From Leuctra nigra (lineage: Eukaryota > Arthropoda > Insecta > Plecoptera > Leuctridae), in assembly GCA_934045905.1 (NCBI GenBank), contig OW203768.1, positions 30,781,060 through 30,845,059 of the forward strand: a stretch of 64,000 nucleotides of DNA. Direction: 5' to 3'. Of this stretch, positions 1 through 11,800 are shown piece after piece. Each line of letters begins with the position of its first letter. The first letter of the stretch is position 1. A program made the position numbers and the translations under genes. The notes below the pieces were generated by a model. That model had not been told where the DNA came from. It made no database searches and was given only the letters and a program-made list of their open reading frames with translations.

Positions 1-99
1 TTCAAGAGTTACGGAATGTTGCATGGCTTTCATTAATGTGACGCCATTAAGCCATAAAAATATTGATTTTGATTTTGCATGTAAATTTGGTTGATTACA

Positions 100-400
100 A
101 AAGTAAAGATAAAAAGAGCAGATTCATCTACATAATTCGAAGAATACAGATTGTGAAGTATGGAGTCCCCCAAGAGATAGCTGGGGCCATTATTGATTAC
201 AATAGTACAATAGCACACTATTTTCGTAAATGTGGTACACCTGCAATTGCGTCCTTAAATAATGACTGTCTAAATGAAATAAAAATGTACAAGACTTTAA
301 AAATCTTGTCTCTGGCATGTATCGAGTGCCTCAAGAGTCAATGCTGGGGCCATTATTATATTTCATATCTCGAATTAATATATTACGTATTTTACTGCCC
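100..400 (+). pseudogene. Degenerate LINE reverse-transcriptase remnant
   Basis: Reading 326-379 in one frame gives VPQESMLGPLLYFISRIN, which matches the well-known non-LTR retrotransposon RT block (GVPQGS.LGPLLF..YIN). A second degraded version of the same block lies upstream at about 160-205 (YGVPQ, then disrupted). No long frame joins the two and stops interrupt both sides, so this is a decayed fragment, possibly of Jockey/CR1 type. The motif is seen directly; the clade is a guess. The 118-codon open frame across this stretch uses a different frame for the second block and is not a real gene. Confidence 0.5.
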
Positions 401-420
401 AGATTTAAAACCCCAATAAA

Positions 421-2437
421 ATATAGCGGCATCATAAATAGATTAGATACCATGGCAGCAGTCAATTACGTTTTAATATGTAGTCATCAAAATTAAGAAT
501 TATGTCTGATATCATATAAGAAGGTACAGACATTCAACGAAAAGTGGTAATCGAAAGAAACGGATTGGCTGAAGAAGATTTGTATGCACCATCGGAAGTA
601 GACTCGTCAACTAACCCCCATAGTAGGTGAGTTCAGGCGCGTAGGAACTACTTTCATCATAGGGGGAGGGGGGGGGGGGGATTGCGACATCAGGAACGGA
701 GGTAGGGGGGCGGACCCTTCAGTTTTAGCCTCTTAAGACGGTTTTTTGGAATTTAACAATTTAAAAGTGATTCTGGGATGCTAACCTTAATTTTGTATAC
801 TGATATTATACAAATACAATGGGGGGATGGAGGAAAATACGCGCTGGGTGAATTCTGATTTCATTTATAACAATTGAATTGATTGGCAAGGAACCAGGAT
901 TCGGAAACCGTTTTATCTTTTACCGAGTGTACAACCATCTGTTGCCGCGAAGCCACAACAGCGAAGTGTCTCTTGAAATAGCCCGTGTTTTGGTCGCGCC
1001 CGCCACGTGGTGGTGTGGCTCTCCATCGCGCCACTCGCCCCTGATGACGTGAGCAGTGACACGTCCGCGTGGATTGGGCGTTGTCGCTGGATGTCACCAG
1101 CGATCAAGCGGCTGACGTAGCGGACCAGCCACTCCAATTAATGCAACAGGGTTGTCTCCGCGGTTCACCGCATGCGGACTCGTGGCTCTGACGTCACGGC
1201 ACACGCCAAAACAAGAGTAGGGTCGCTTTTTCCCCGCCAACAGTCGGTTATGAGCGGATAGAGCGAAATACAAAATATAAATTGCCATATTTGGCAAACG
1301 GTTATGAATATCGAAAAGGCAAGACCACGGTGACATGTATTGAACCTTTATCTACATTTCCATCGCTTACTGTCATAACTTTGCTCCTACTATGTGGTCA
1401 GCATTTGTCGGGCACGAAAACGCTCCGTCTGAGCGACGGACGAGCGACGGAGCACGTATTTTGTTTCCAACTGCAGTTTCCATCAATTTCCCAACTGCTT
1501 GAATCGCTCACAAATAGTCGCAATATAATTCGATAAAATTGACTTGACTTGTTCACGTATTGACGTCACTAGAATCTATCTTTTCATCGTTGACTGATTG
1601 ACTCTTCCATTCAGCCAAACAGAATTAAACTCGAGGGATAACAAATGAAAACGAGATTATTTAACTCTCATTCAAAAGATAAAAATAGCTTCATGCTCTC
1701 ACGGAGTAAGAATTACTAAGAGTATGCACGAACACCGGGAACATGAGACGTTGAAATCGATTACATTGCTACAGCCGCAAAGGAATAATTGCCACTGTAC
1801 TGTCATGCGGAGCTGTGCCAGGAACCGCAAGGTTTCCGCCGTCTTTAATTTGTTTGGCCGTAAGTGCGTCTTTCCCTGGTAGGTATCTCAGGCGAATTGG
1901 AAGCGGCCACGAGATGCTAAATATTTACAAACACAATCGCCAGGAGGTGCTACAGTCGCATGCCTCGACGCTCGTGTTTATTGTGCGAGTTTGACGGCTG
2001 TATTCATAGAAATGTTCCGTAGTGGACGCCTAAAAGCTCTAGGGAATGAACCTTTAGAGGCGCTCACAAATGTTACTGTTTCCAACATAACTATAAGCGA
2101 GCTACAAGGAGACTGGAAAGTATCAAAGAATGCATGCTTTATCATGGGAGCATCCAGGAGAGCAATCTACAGAACAAGTAATTTTAGATTACGTGTTGAA
2201 TTGAAATGGAAATTAAATGAAATGAGGAAGAAAAAACGATCTGTTTGGTTGTAGAGTTGTCTGGACCTCCAGCACGTCCCGAAGAGCGGTTTTTGGATCT
2301 TTAATACAAAGAGGAACGAATTAAGGACACTGAAATAGCCACTCTTTGGTTAAAAACAGTGGTAATGAATGACATATAAAATGGGGTCTTTTCTAATGTT
2401 GTTTTAGCAAGGTGTTACATGCCTTTCGTTCTTCATA
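421..2437. other. No gene recognised
   Basis: This stretch holds a G tract (668-680), a moderately CpG-rich patch (about 930-1260) and two TGACGTCA octamers (1189-1196, 1561-1568). No exon, RNA gene or bounded repeat was recognised. Confidence 0.5.
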
Positions 2438-2445
2438 CTTTGAAG

Positions 2446-3248
2446 TAGGGATGGAGCGAACCTGGATTTTGATATCGACTATCGATATCATTTATATATC
2501 GATATATATCGATATATCGATATCGCGATATATCGATATATTGAAATATTGAAATATCGAAATATCGATATATTGAAGTATCGATATATTGAAATATCGA
2601 TATATTGAAGTATCGATATATTGAAATATCGATATATTGAAATATTGAAATATCGAAATATCGATATATTGAAATATCGAAATATCGAAATATCGAAATA
2701 TCGAAATATCGAAATATCGAAATATTGATATATGACAATATTATATTTCGATGTAGGTATGGAAATATTGATATATCGCATAAATGCCTTAAATTGCTCC
2801 TAAAACTGATAGGAAATTCAAAAGAAAATTTAAATAGAAATAACAGAGCCGTTGCAAAATATAGGGTCACCGGCCAGATAAGAAAGAAATTTGAATAATC
2901 TGAGAAATTGTCCTAAAATGTGATAAACGCTGCACTGCAAATATGAATTATTTTGCCATAGTAGTTATAAACTTCAATTAAGAATATAGTTGTATCATAC
3001 GGTAAAGCTTCGATATATCGATATTTCAATATATCGATATTTCAATATTTCGATATTTCAATATTTCGACATTTCAATATTTCGATATTTCGATATTTCA
3101 ATATTTCGATATTTCAATATTTCAATATTTCAATATATCGATATTTCAATATTTCGATATATCGATATTCAATATATTCGGGTATCGATATTTCGATATT
3201 TTTTTGATATCGATATATATCGATATATCGATATTTTCTCCATCCCTA
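2446..3248. mobile_element. hAT-like non-autonomous palindromic element, copy 1
   Basis: The 803-bp element starts TAGGGATGGAG and ends CTCCATCCCTA and is flanked by a perfect 8-bp duplication CTTTGAAG (2438-2445 and 3249-3256), the hallmark of hAT insertions. Its interior is two oppositely oriented arrays of 9-12 bp words such as GATATATCGA and GAAATATC, separated by about 250 bp of ordinary sequence (2740-3005). There is no transposase. Isoleucine/tyrosine-rich open frames across it come from the simple repeats. A close copy lies at 37800-38605. Confidence 0.9.
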
Positions 3249-3256
3249 CTTTGAAG

Positions 3257-5239
3257 CACTAAGATAAGAAATTTTACGAATAGCACAGCAATAAGAGCTG
3301 ACACCACCATTAAAAACAGTGACACGAACATGTTTAATTTTGTATCGTGTCCCAAATATATGGGTCCATATAAAGGTCAAAGTTACAACCTCGAGAATGA
3401 TATTCGCAGTCAGCGGGTAGGTAAATTAGGTATCGTGTTCCATGAACCCAATATAAGTTGCCCGTTGGCCTGTTTATAATTACACCGCATTGCAAGTTCT
3501 CGTACAAACAAACTACTTGCCGAACTACCCCTATAGCTACGCAACTTGCATATCCGAATGCTGTTGACATTTCACCGCTACTTCTCAGAGTAATACGTCG
3601 AATTCGGGACAACCGAGGCGGGGTAGTTAGCGGTTTCGAATTCCCTCGAGAGAAATAAGACGAATTCCCACAGACGACAACGAGCGGAATACTGAAATAT
3701 TTCTCAGCGAGTATTTTAATTTCGAGAATAATTGTGAGCAGCAGAAAGGAAGCTCTCCGAAAGGAAATACCTTCTTCTAGAGCGTTCTTTTTCTTTCGCG
3801 ATCGTTAAAGTAAGGACAAAACATGTGGATAATTGTGCTCGCGGAGTTTTGTTGGTTTGTTTCGCTTAAGGGATTGGATAAATCCTGGTGAATGCAATCA
3901 GTTAGTCTGGTCGCGTTCTAGTTCCGAGTGGAGTTTGTTCCCTGTTGTTGCGGACCACTGGGTCAAGTTCAGTCGCAACGGCGGACAATTGAAGCAGCAT
4001 TGATCCAGTGAACTCTTCGCCTCGGCCGAGAAAAACGCGATCAACAATCCGATGTCAAGCTTTGCAGTGATCATTTTATCATCTCTTCGATGATGACGAA
4101 TTTCAGTAACTGAATACTGAGTAACGTATTGTATGGATGGAAATTACGATACTCACAAATCTGACGGTTCTAGATGAAAATATATCCTCACAAATACGTA
4201 TTATATTTATTTTTTACTACACATCGAAGACTTTGAAAGCAATAAAAAACCAGTGACTGTAAACCAGTGTTTGGCAAATGTAAATGTAAAATATTCCTGA
4301 TTTGCGATTATGCAAACGATATCAAAGGTGAAATTAAAGTAATAACTTGGAATTTAGAATTTCAATGTATCTATTCTCAATGTATTTTCAATGTTCAAAT
4401 TATGTACATTATTTCAATTTCAATGCCAGTTACCGAGATCAATCTCTTCTGAACACTTTGAATTCTGATCGATTAACAATGAAAAGAAGTTGTAACCTCC
4501 AAAAGCTTTACTTATTTTATTTCATCTTCTTCATCTATAATGCTGTCGCAAACGTCGCAAACTTTATTACAGAACACATAAAAAATCTGTAACTTCATCT
4601 CAACTTTAACTCTGTCAAAACATCATTCCCCATTTATACGATTCAGGAAGATATGAGGCTCAAGAGGAGCAGAAACGCGATAAATAATTCATTATTCCGA
4701 CTCATGGATCCCCCCCCCCCCCCCCCCCCCTGGTGCCCCCTGACACGGTGACGTCAGCGTCAAATAGGCAATTAATGGCCGTCTCGTTTGCATACAGAGT
4801 GAGGCTAATTAATGAAGCCTTGTCAATTTGAAACGTAGGGAATATTACTAGATAGCAAACAGCCATTACCGGGACACACGTCATAGGTGATAGGGGAGCA
4901 AATTCAAAAAGGATCGCTGTATTTATTATTTGCGTTTGAAACAAGCGCATATAATTTCAATACGCTGGAAGAATTGGCTTTCTATTAACAAATAAATTAT
5001 AATGTACTACGTCTTCATCTATTGAATAACATAGCGAATGTAACTGTGATTGTAAGATGTGTATCTAAATCTTCCGCTTCTAGCCTAAGACAAAGGGCAA
5101 ACGCTTTCGGCTCGCTCTGACTAATTTCTAGAAGCTAAAGATGTAGATGTACTTTAATAAATTAAAATGTGGAAATGTGTAGTTACCAGTTATTCTATAC
5201 CTTTTTTGTTTGGTACATAAAATGCGAAGTATCTATGTA
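3257..5239. other. No gene recognised
   Basis: AT-rich sequence with a 22-base C tract at 4710-4731 and a TGACGTCA octamer at 4749-4756. No exon or bounded repeat was recognised. Confidence 0.5.
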
Positions 5240-5240
5240 T

Positions 5241-5446
5241 CCCAGAAAAAAACACTCCGTGTAAAAAAGGCAGCCAAGTCTCTTTACTTTAAAAAAATTC
5301 AACACCGAAAAGGAGTGATATCAAAAAAGGAGCCAAGTCAATGACATTTCCAAATATTTAATCGTATCTTTGAAATAAAAGTATAAACACCGAGAAATAC
5401 TTTACAAAAGGACTTGGCGCATCGTTTTTTTAAAGACATCATTCTA
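5241..5446 (+). repeat. Left arm of variable-centre palindrome (copy A)
   Basis: The arm runs from CCCAGAAAAA through CACTCCGTGTAAAA, GCCAAGTCTCTTTAC and GACTTGGCGCATCG and is repeated inverted at 6313-6519. The two arms are nearly identical, so recent gene conversion or hairpin-mediated copying is plausible. Confidence 0.85.
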
Positions 5447-5724
5447 TCCTAAAAGTGGAAAGAAATTTACAAGTAGGTACATTTTCCTCTTTCTATTAGA
5501 GCCAGAATCTATGAATCAAGCTACTTTTAGTAATGACTATTTTATAGTTTTGTCAATGGCGATAGAAGCATGATTTTATGCTGTAATATATAAGTAATAT
5601 AAGGGTGAAAGAATTACATAACAATTGGAAGTGGTGAGAATGTAGGTTTCTTTGGAAAACTTCCATGGAGTCAGGAGTCAGGATCCTCATCAGTGTGTTT
5701 TGTCTAATGTCCGCCCGTCCGATC

Positions 5725-5797
5725 GGGTAGCTCAGTTGGTAGAGCTCTCGCCCGGCAAGTGAGAGGTCCCAAGTTCGTGCCCCGGTTCGGTCGGATA
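5725..5797 (+). pseudogene. Degenerate tRNA-like sequence
   Basis: A D-arm-like block (TAGCTCAGTTGGTAGAGC) is followed by a plausible five-pair anticodon stem (CTCGC/GTGAG) with loop CCGGCAA, and the outer ends pair with wobbles. However, position 33 is C instead of the near-universal T, the T-stem is mispaired at two positions, and no CCA-proximal consensus is seen. It lies in the centre of the copy A palindrome. A tRNA-derived SINE head or dead tRNA is more likely than a functional gene. Confidence 0.5.
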
Positions 5798-6312
5798 TTT
5801 TTCACAACACACATCCCTTCATATCAATTGGAAGTGGGCTCATACATATTCTTGCAGTACTGTTAATATGGCGATATTAGACTGGTATCTTTTCATAATT
5901 TGATCTTGACTGAAGGAAATCATGAAACGTTGTCAAATAATTACTAACTAATGGAACACAATTATATATTTTTGAAGTGTCAAGTGTATAAAGTTAAATT
6001 TTTTAATAGAAATTCAATATGACTGTCTTCTTTGTGAAATGTATTTTTATAAAATGTGTATTAATAGAAATTGTTACATGATGAGAAGGTATAACGCATG
6101 AGACTTAATTATATTCACCACGAAACAATATTACGAAGATAACTATTGTGTATATTTATAGAAAGCATAGACAACAAGTTTCATAGCGTATATATTCATA
6201 TAGAAAATATTTTACAGAAGGTATGTATAATATGTACCTAATTGAAAGATGTTTCCCTATTATTCTAAACATTCAAAATGACGGTTGTATATAAATGGCA
6301 CATGCTTATGAA

Positions 6313-6519
6313 TAGAAAAATGTCTTTAAAAAAACGATGCGCCAAGTCCTTTTGTAAAGTATTTCTCGGTGTTTATACTTTTATTTCAAAGATACGATTA
6401 AATATTTGGAAATGTCATTGACTTGGCTCCTTTTTTGATATCACTCCTTTTCGGTGTTGAATTTTTTAAAAGTAAAGAGACTTGGCTGCCTTTTTTACAC
6501 GGAGTGTTTTTTTCTGGGA
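6313..6519 (-). repeat. Right arm of variable-centre palindrome (copy A)
   Basis: Inverted copy of 5241-5446, ending GTGTTTTTTTCTGGG. The sequence that follows (ATATCACTTC, TTTGTTAGTTTATTCATACAG) is also found next to the palindromes of copies B and C, so the palindrome belongs to the larger family and is not an independent insertion. Confidence 0.85.
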
Positions 6520-6679
6520 TATCACTTCTTTTGTTAGTTTATTCATACAGCTTGTAGCACAGCTTGTGTCCGTGCAAGAACTTATTTCTTTAAAAAAATA
6601 CGCCTATGCCGATTTGGATACTTAGAAAAGTTGCGTTTGGTATATAAGATTAAAATAATTATCCAAGAAGAATAGCTTT

Positions 6680-7760
6680 AAGTTTCGTTACAATCGGTCC
6701 AGCCGTTTTCGATATATGACGTCACTTCCGGTTTTAGCAATGGCGGCCGAAAATAATGTCGTCTTGAATTCATAATTATTACTCCTACACATTTCCAAAA
6801 TTTGGTTGCAATCGGTACAGCCGTTTTTGATATATGACGTCACTTCCGGTTTTAACAATGGCGGCCGAAAATAATGTCGTCTTGAATTCATAATTATTAG
6901 TACAACACATTTCCAAAATTTGGTTGCAATCGGTACAGCCATTTTCGATATATGACGTCACTTCCGGTTTTAACAATGGCGGCCGAAAATAATGTCGTCT
7001 TGAATTCATAATTATTAGTACAACACATTTCCAAAATTTGATTGCAATCGGTACAGCCATTTTCGATATTTGACGTCACTTCCGGTTTTAACAATGGCGG
7101 CCGAAAATAATGTCGTCTTGAATTCATAATTATTAGTCCAACACATTTCCAAACTTAGGTTGCAATCGGTACAACCGTTTACGATATATGACGTCACTTC
7201 CGGTTTTAAAAATGGCCGCCGAGAACACTGCAACCTTGAATTTATAATTATTTACAAAGTACGTTTACTTATATCTATTTTAAAGTATAAAGTGGTGAAT
7301 TTAGCGTCATTTAGCATATTTATGACGTCATTTCCGGTATAGGTCATAAAATGTGTGACGTCATTTCCGGTTTCGATATTTGAATCATCAAATATTACTG
7401 ATTACATAAAGTTGACCGTCTAAATCGTTTAGCGCTGGTTTTGTTCTAATCTGTTTAGCCGTTTTTGAGACATGATGTCACTTCCGGTTTCAAAATGGCG
7501 GCTTCCGGTTGGTTTTATAACAAGTCAAATGAAATATCAAAAGTACAAACGTTACATAAATATCAAGACAATCGGATCAACAGTTGTTGCTGAAATGCAA
7601 ATCGATGTATATTAAATTTCATGACGTCATTTCCGGTTTATTTAAAATAATGTTCAGTCTTTTGATATTGATAATCCATATAGATGACCGTCTGAAACGA
7701 TTGGCGCAAATTTCGTTCCGATCGGTCCAACCGTTGACGAGATATGACGTCACTTCCGGT
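6680..7760 (+). promoter_or_regulatory. CRE-ETS-YY1 motif array (copy A)
   Basis: Ten TGACGTCA or near-identical sites, each followed at once by CTTCCGG or TTTCCGG, occur at 6717, 6835, 6953, 7071, 7189, 7323, 7356, 7473 (TGATGTCA), 7622 and 7745. The first five are exactly 118 bp apart and form a tandem array. Many are followed 7-11 bp later by ATGGCGGC, and two (about 7491 and 7763) read CAAAATGGCGGC, matching the YY1 consensus. TGACGTCA is the CREB/ATF site and ACTTCCGG the ETS site. The motifs are seen directly; regulatory activity is inferred. Confidence 0.6.
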
Positions 7761-8185
7761 TTCAAAATGGCGGCACAAAAAATTCATGGGGACAAGGTTA
7801 AATCAGACGCCAAAAGTGCACACGTGGTAAAAATGTGAGATCAATCGGTTCAGCCGTTTAGGCTGTGGCCTGTTTACCGGATTTTAGCTCCAGCCTACTA
7901 CTATGATTACTGATTATGAAAACCGCCCTAAAACACTGTTTTCACGGCCCTCTAGCGCGCAAAGGGCGTAACCTATTGTTCCCAAATTTGGTATATGTTG
8001 TAGGGTGGGCCATAGCTCGAAATTAAGATATTTCGCAACAATGTGAGATTTCTCAATTTTAAGATACAGTAGGCCGAAAATGCCACTTTGATGCTTACAG
8101 TAAAAGTGGGTTTGCTCCAGCCTTTATATGAGAGTGTGCGCGCGCCGTACGACTTGGCTGGCGTGGAGCGACCGCTCCACTAGAT

Positions 8186-9303
8186 AACTACTCAATTTCT
8201 AATTTCTCGGGAATAGTACATCAACACATTGATTTTTTTCTTGTGACAGAAGTTTATGAAACCTTGACCCTTGGAGCATTTTGACCACACAGGATAATTC
8301 CAATACTGGTGCGATCAATTCGTATTGAAGCAATACATTTGCACGTTTAACATCTGTCGTCAAATAAAACCAAATCAATAATATCAAAGTGTACCTCTAG
8401 TGAAATTCAACATGGGAAAAGCCACGCAACGATTTCAACCTACCAGCCGTCCTCCTACATACTCAGCTCCACCTGACTGACTACAGCGTTACCGTTTAGA
8501 CGCTACGTATAACAATATTGCATTAGCTCTTTGAATAGAACCGAGTCCACGATATTATTCTGCCATCGATGGCGTTCCCGGACTTTTAGAACAATACCTC
8601 ATAGCATGGAGTTGAAGGGAAATGGAAGCTCTTTGGAAAATAAGAAATTCATCTGCGAGGCTTCCTTTGTTTGCGCAGAGGACACGTGACTGCGGATACT
8701 TGACTTCGAGACGAAATAGAAGGTTTGTTTTGATGGAATTGATGCGAAAATTGGATGCTGAGAGGGAAAATACAATGCGACGTTAGCTGAGAGTGGGACG
8801 AACATGTATCGGTGAAAACTTTCGAGGAAAGTGAACAATGCTGCCCAGAGGCTAGAGAAAAGCTCACTTTTAGAGATTATTTGAAAAGAATACAAAATAA
8901 TTAAGACATATTTTTGTGTTACAATACATCAACGCTGTTCAAATACGTTGTTTTTAATATAAAATAAAAACAGCGTATTTTTTAGATACATTTAAGCTTT
9001 CATAAAAATGTATTTTCAAACAATTTGAAATCGTGTAATATTTGTCAGTTGTTCAAATCTAGTGACGTGAACTTTTCAGTCAGTAAAAATATATTCATAA
9101 TTAAAGCAAACTAAATATTAACATTTTGGGAATATTCCCCACATTGGGACGGGAATAACCAAGCACGGCCACTACATACAACTGAATGTATAGTTTTGAA
9201 CCAACGCCAAAAATATAAACGTTTACATACCACTGAAAATACCAACTGGAGCCATTTCGCTTCTGAAAAGCCTCCCTAGAATAGGAAATCGCTCTGAATA
9301 TCA
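8186..9303. other. No gene recognised
   Basis: Unique-looking sequence, AT-rich after about 8900. No exon or repeat boundary was recognised. Confidence 0.45.
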
Positions 9304-9310
9304 TCCTGGA

Positions 9311-9465
9311 GCCCAAGTCTTGAAAAAAGCGTTTTGAAACCGTCTGGCGTTTTTATTGATCAAAACGTAAAAAAGCTGAAGGCTAAGATATAGTCGTCAA
9401 CTTTTTTACGTTTTGATCAATGAAAACGCCAGACGGTTTCAAAACGCTTTTTTCAAGACTTGGGC
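9311..9465. mobile_element. Small palindromic MITE
   Basis: The 155-bp element is almost a perfect inverted repeat, from GCCCAAGTCTTGAAAAAAGC to its reverse complement, with a centre of about 20 bp. It is flanked by TCCTGGA on both sides (9304-9310, 9466-9472). A 7-bp duplication is unusual, and the boundary may be one base off an 8-bp hAT-type duplication. There is no coding capacity. Confidence 0.7.
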
Positions 9466-9472
9466 TCCTGGA

Positions 9473-11560
9473 CATGATCTGTCTTGTTACACTCACACAC
9501 GCGATGTTGTAATCAGTAACGTATCAGGAAATGTAAACGAGCATCTGGGATGCATTGCCTGATATCCTTAGCAGCTGTACTTATAGAACAGCACGCAAAT
9601 GTCAGAGCAAGAGTAGAATAGTTCCTTCGTCAGAACTTGCAAATATTACATTGTGTATAACGGGACAAATTGTGAACATACCGATATTAAGCCAAAATAA
9701 TGTTTTGGTGTAGTCTTGTAACCAAGCAGTGAATTTTAGGAACAATAATATTCAGAAGTTGGTCTTCATATATATATGTTTGTCTTATAACACAAAAAAT
9801 ATCTCCGTCAACCATTTTTCACATGAAGATACTTTGAAATGGTTTATAATCGTTCGGGATATACACCGATATGGCATAGTTATACGTCATCATCACAGAA
9901 AAATGTCAAGCATATTTAATTTAGCATATTAGAACTAAACTTTGATGCTTAATATGATGACAAACTGAATCAAGCTACACTAAAGATAGCGACAAAATAC
10001 CAGGTTTTCATTCTATTTTCCTTCGCCACCGTCGGTGGTTTTAAAGAAGCTGATAGCTGCCCATTGATCATGCGCATCTCTCTACTAGTATTAATTAAGG
10101 ATCGACTAATTGCTAATCACAACACGTATTTTGTTCCAAGAGCTCGTTCGTCGTCTCGAAAAGGTTCATTAGCATGAGAAGATGCCGCAATAATGTCCTC
10201 TTTTCAACTAGATTATGCCACAAGCACCACAACATTAAGTGCAACCAGCACTACCTCTAAAAGATTCAACACCACGGGTAAAATGTTAATATATAATTCT
10301 CATGGAGTAACTGTTATACCTACCAGATCTCATGTTAAACCTAATCACTAGGGCTAGGATATTTAGGACTTATACGAAACAAAAAATAACCATACAATCC
10401 CGAAAAAGGACCAATGAAATGTTAGGCTTTTAATATTCGTAAACATATTTTTCGATTTATAGGTGAGTTGAATTTGGGAGTAAGATATTAAAATTACTTT
10501 AATTAATATGAACATGGTTCCATGAGTCAGTACCGATGTTGGTCATCCAAGTGGAGGATGTTAATTTTGTGAAGACAACAATTTTATTTGTAACTTGAAA
10601 AAAATATTTGATATTATTTTCCCCAATAATTTAAATAATTTGTGTATAAAATATATTTATGATTAATAGGTTAATTATTTAGTTTAGAGACTCGTGTCAA
10701 ATACTTTATAACAGATCTTGCAATTCGTAACCTAATTACAGTTGTAATATCCACTGTACCCTCATTCACCCTAGGATGGGGGTGGTTTATGTGACATCAG
10801 ATAAATACTCGTTTTCTGAAACTCCCTGTGCCAAACACATGAAGTATACTTAATTAATTTTTTTTGGTCTAGATTGGGATGCAATTTTAGTTTTCATTCC
10901 ATCTTTTCTCTCGACACTCCCACTGAGCTCAGCTCCAGGCACATTCGAGCATCCCAACAACGTTTAATCAATACGTTTTATGTACACACATTATAGACAG
11001 TAGCTCCATCAAAGAACATAATACGAGTGATAAATTACACTTTGCTACACAGGGTGGATGATTAATATCTTGTCCAAATATAAGACGATTTATGAAGATT
11101 TTCAGCTATGGGAAATGTGGGAAAATGGTCCAGGGAAATGAGATATGAAGAGCGTTTACGCCGGGACATTGACGAAGTGCAACCTCGGAATAATTTTACA
11201 CTCACGTCAAAATTAATCACAACAAACAAAGACTTTCATTCTGACTCGTGATTATAAAATTCTCTCCGCTGTTCATAATTTTCATTTCGGATTCTATTTT
11301 TTCTCTGGGATCAACGTCATCAAAAGGTTCGGTATGCCAAAAACTGTCGTTAAATATAGGCCGAGACCCCTTAATTTAGATGAGAAGGATTAACAAATTG
11401 GATAACAGCCATTCAATTCTGAATAAAAGTGTCCCTGAATGTTGCCATTTAATTGGGGATGCAACTTTTAAACACTTCTTGGTAGTTTAAATATAAGCGA
11501 AACATCCGTTCAAAAACCTTTGCTAATTCGTAGTTTCATCACACTTGTTCACTTCATCAA
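9473..11560. other. No gene recognised
   Basis: AT-rich sequence without a recognised exon, RNA gene or repeat boundary. Confidence 0.45.
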
Positions 11561-11584
11561 AGTAGTCAATTTCTCGTGGTTACC

Positions 11585-11800
11585 CTCAGTCGTAAGTCTA
11601 AGCAACATGTCGGAAAGATTCTCTACCGATAGACCACAACCGCCTCCTTCCTAACCTTACCTACTTATTCATCATCAACATCTCCCTTATCATTCATCAT
11701 CATTCATCATCGTCATCGTCATCATCATCATTCATCATCGTCATCGTCATCATCATCATTCATCCGTCGTCATTAACCAAGTTGCAGAAAATGTCAGTTA
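11585..11800 (+). repeat. SINE 3' half with CAT/CGT microsatellite
   Basis: CCACAACCGCCTCCTTCCTAAC, CTTACCTACT, a run of CATCAT/CGTCAT words and CGTCGTCATTAACCAAG line up with the body of the SINE at 34838-35112 (CCACGACCGCCTCCCTCC ... CTGTCGCCATTAGCC). The tRNA-like head is missing, so it is 5'-truncated. The microsatellite (about 11690-11765) is probably an expansion of the SINE's own CATCATCAT segment. Confidence 0.5.

Larger units (their letters stand above)
5240..8185 (+). mobile_element. Composite palindrome/CRE-array repeat, copy A
   Basis: This is the longest of three copies (others: 50239-52112 reversed and 52684-55043). The left end is TCCCAGAAAAAA; the right end is a GGAGCG-AC-CGCTCC hairpin followed by ACTAG at 8166-8183. 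In order it has a roughly 205-bp arm (5241-5446), a unique centre holding a tRNA-like sequence, the inverted arm (6313-6519), a linker, repeated TGACGTCA-CTTCCGG units (6680-7760), and a conserved tail (about 7900-8160). No protein frame is present, so it is non-autonomous. The hairpin plus CTAG resembles a Helitron 3' end, and TC at the left after an A is also compatible, but CTAG is followed by AT rather than T, so the class is uncertain. Confidence 0.75.

Noticed and set aside
2433..3262. Open frames of 90-145 codons rich in Ile, Tyr, Arg, Asp and Ser
   Set aside because: They translate the GATATATCGA-type words of the hAT-like element; the same happens at 37842-38683.
5725..5797. Functional tRNA gene
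   Set aside because: C at position 33, mismatched T-stem and location within a repeat palindrome argue for a pseudo-tRNA.
6680..7200. CRISPR-like array
   Set aside because: Repeats are contiguous 118-bp units without unique spacers, and the setting is eukaryotic.
6688..7233. Series of 72-91 codon minus-strand frames with similar peptides
   Set aside because: They are translations of the 118-bp tandem units of the CRE array.
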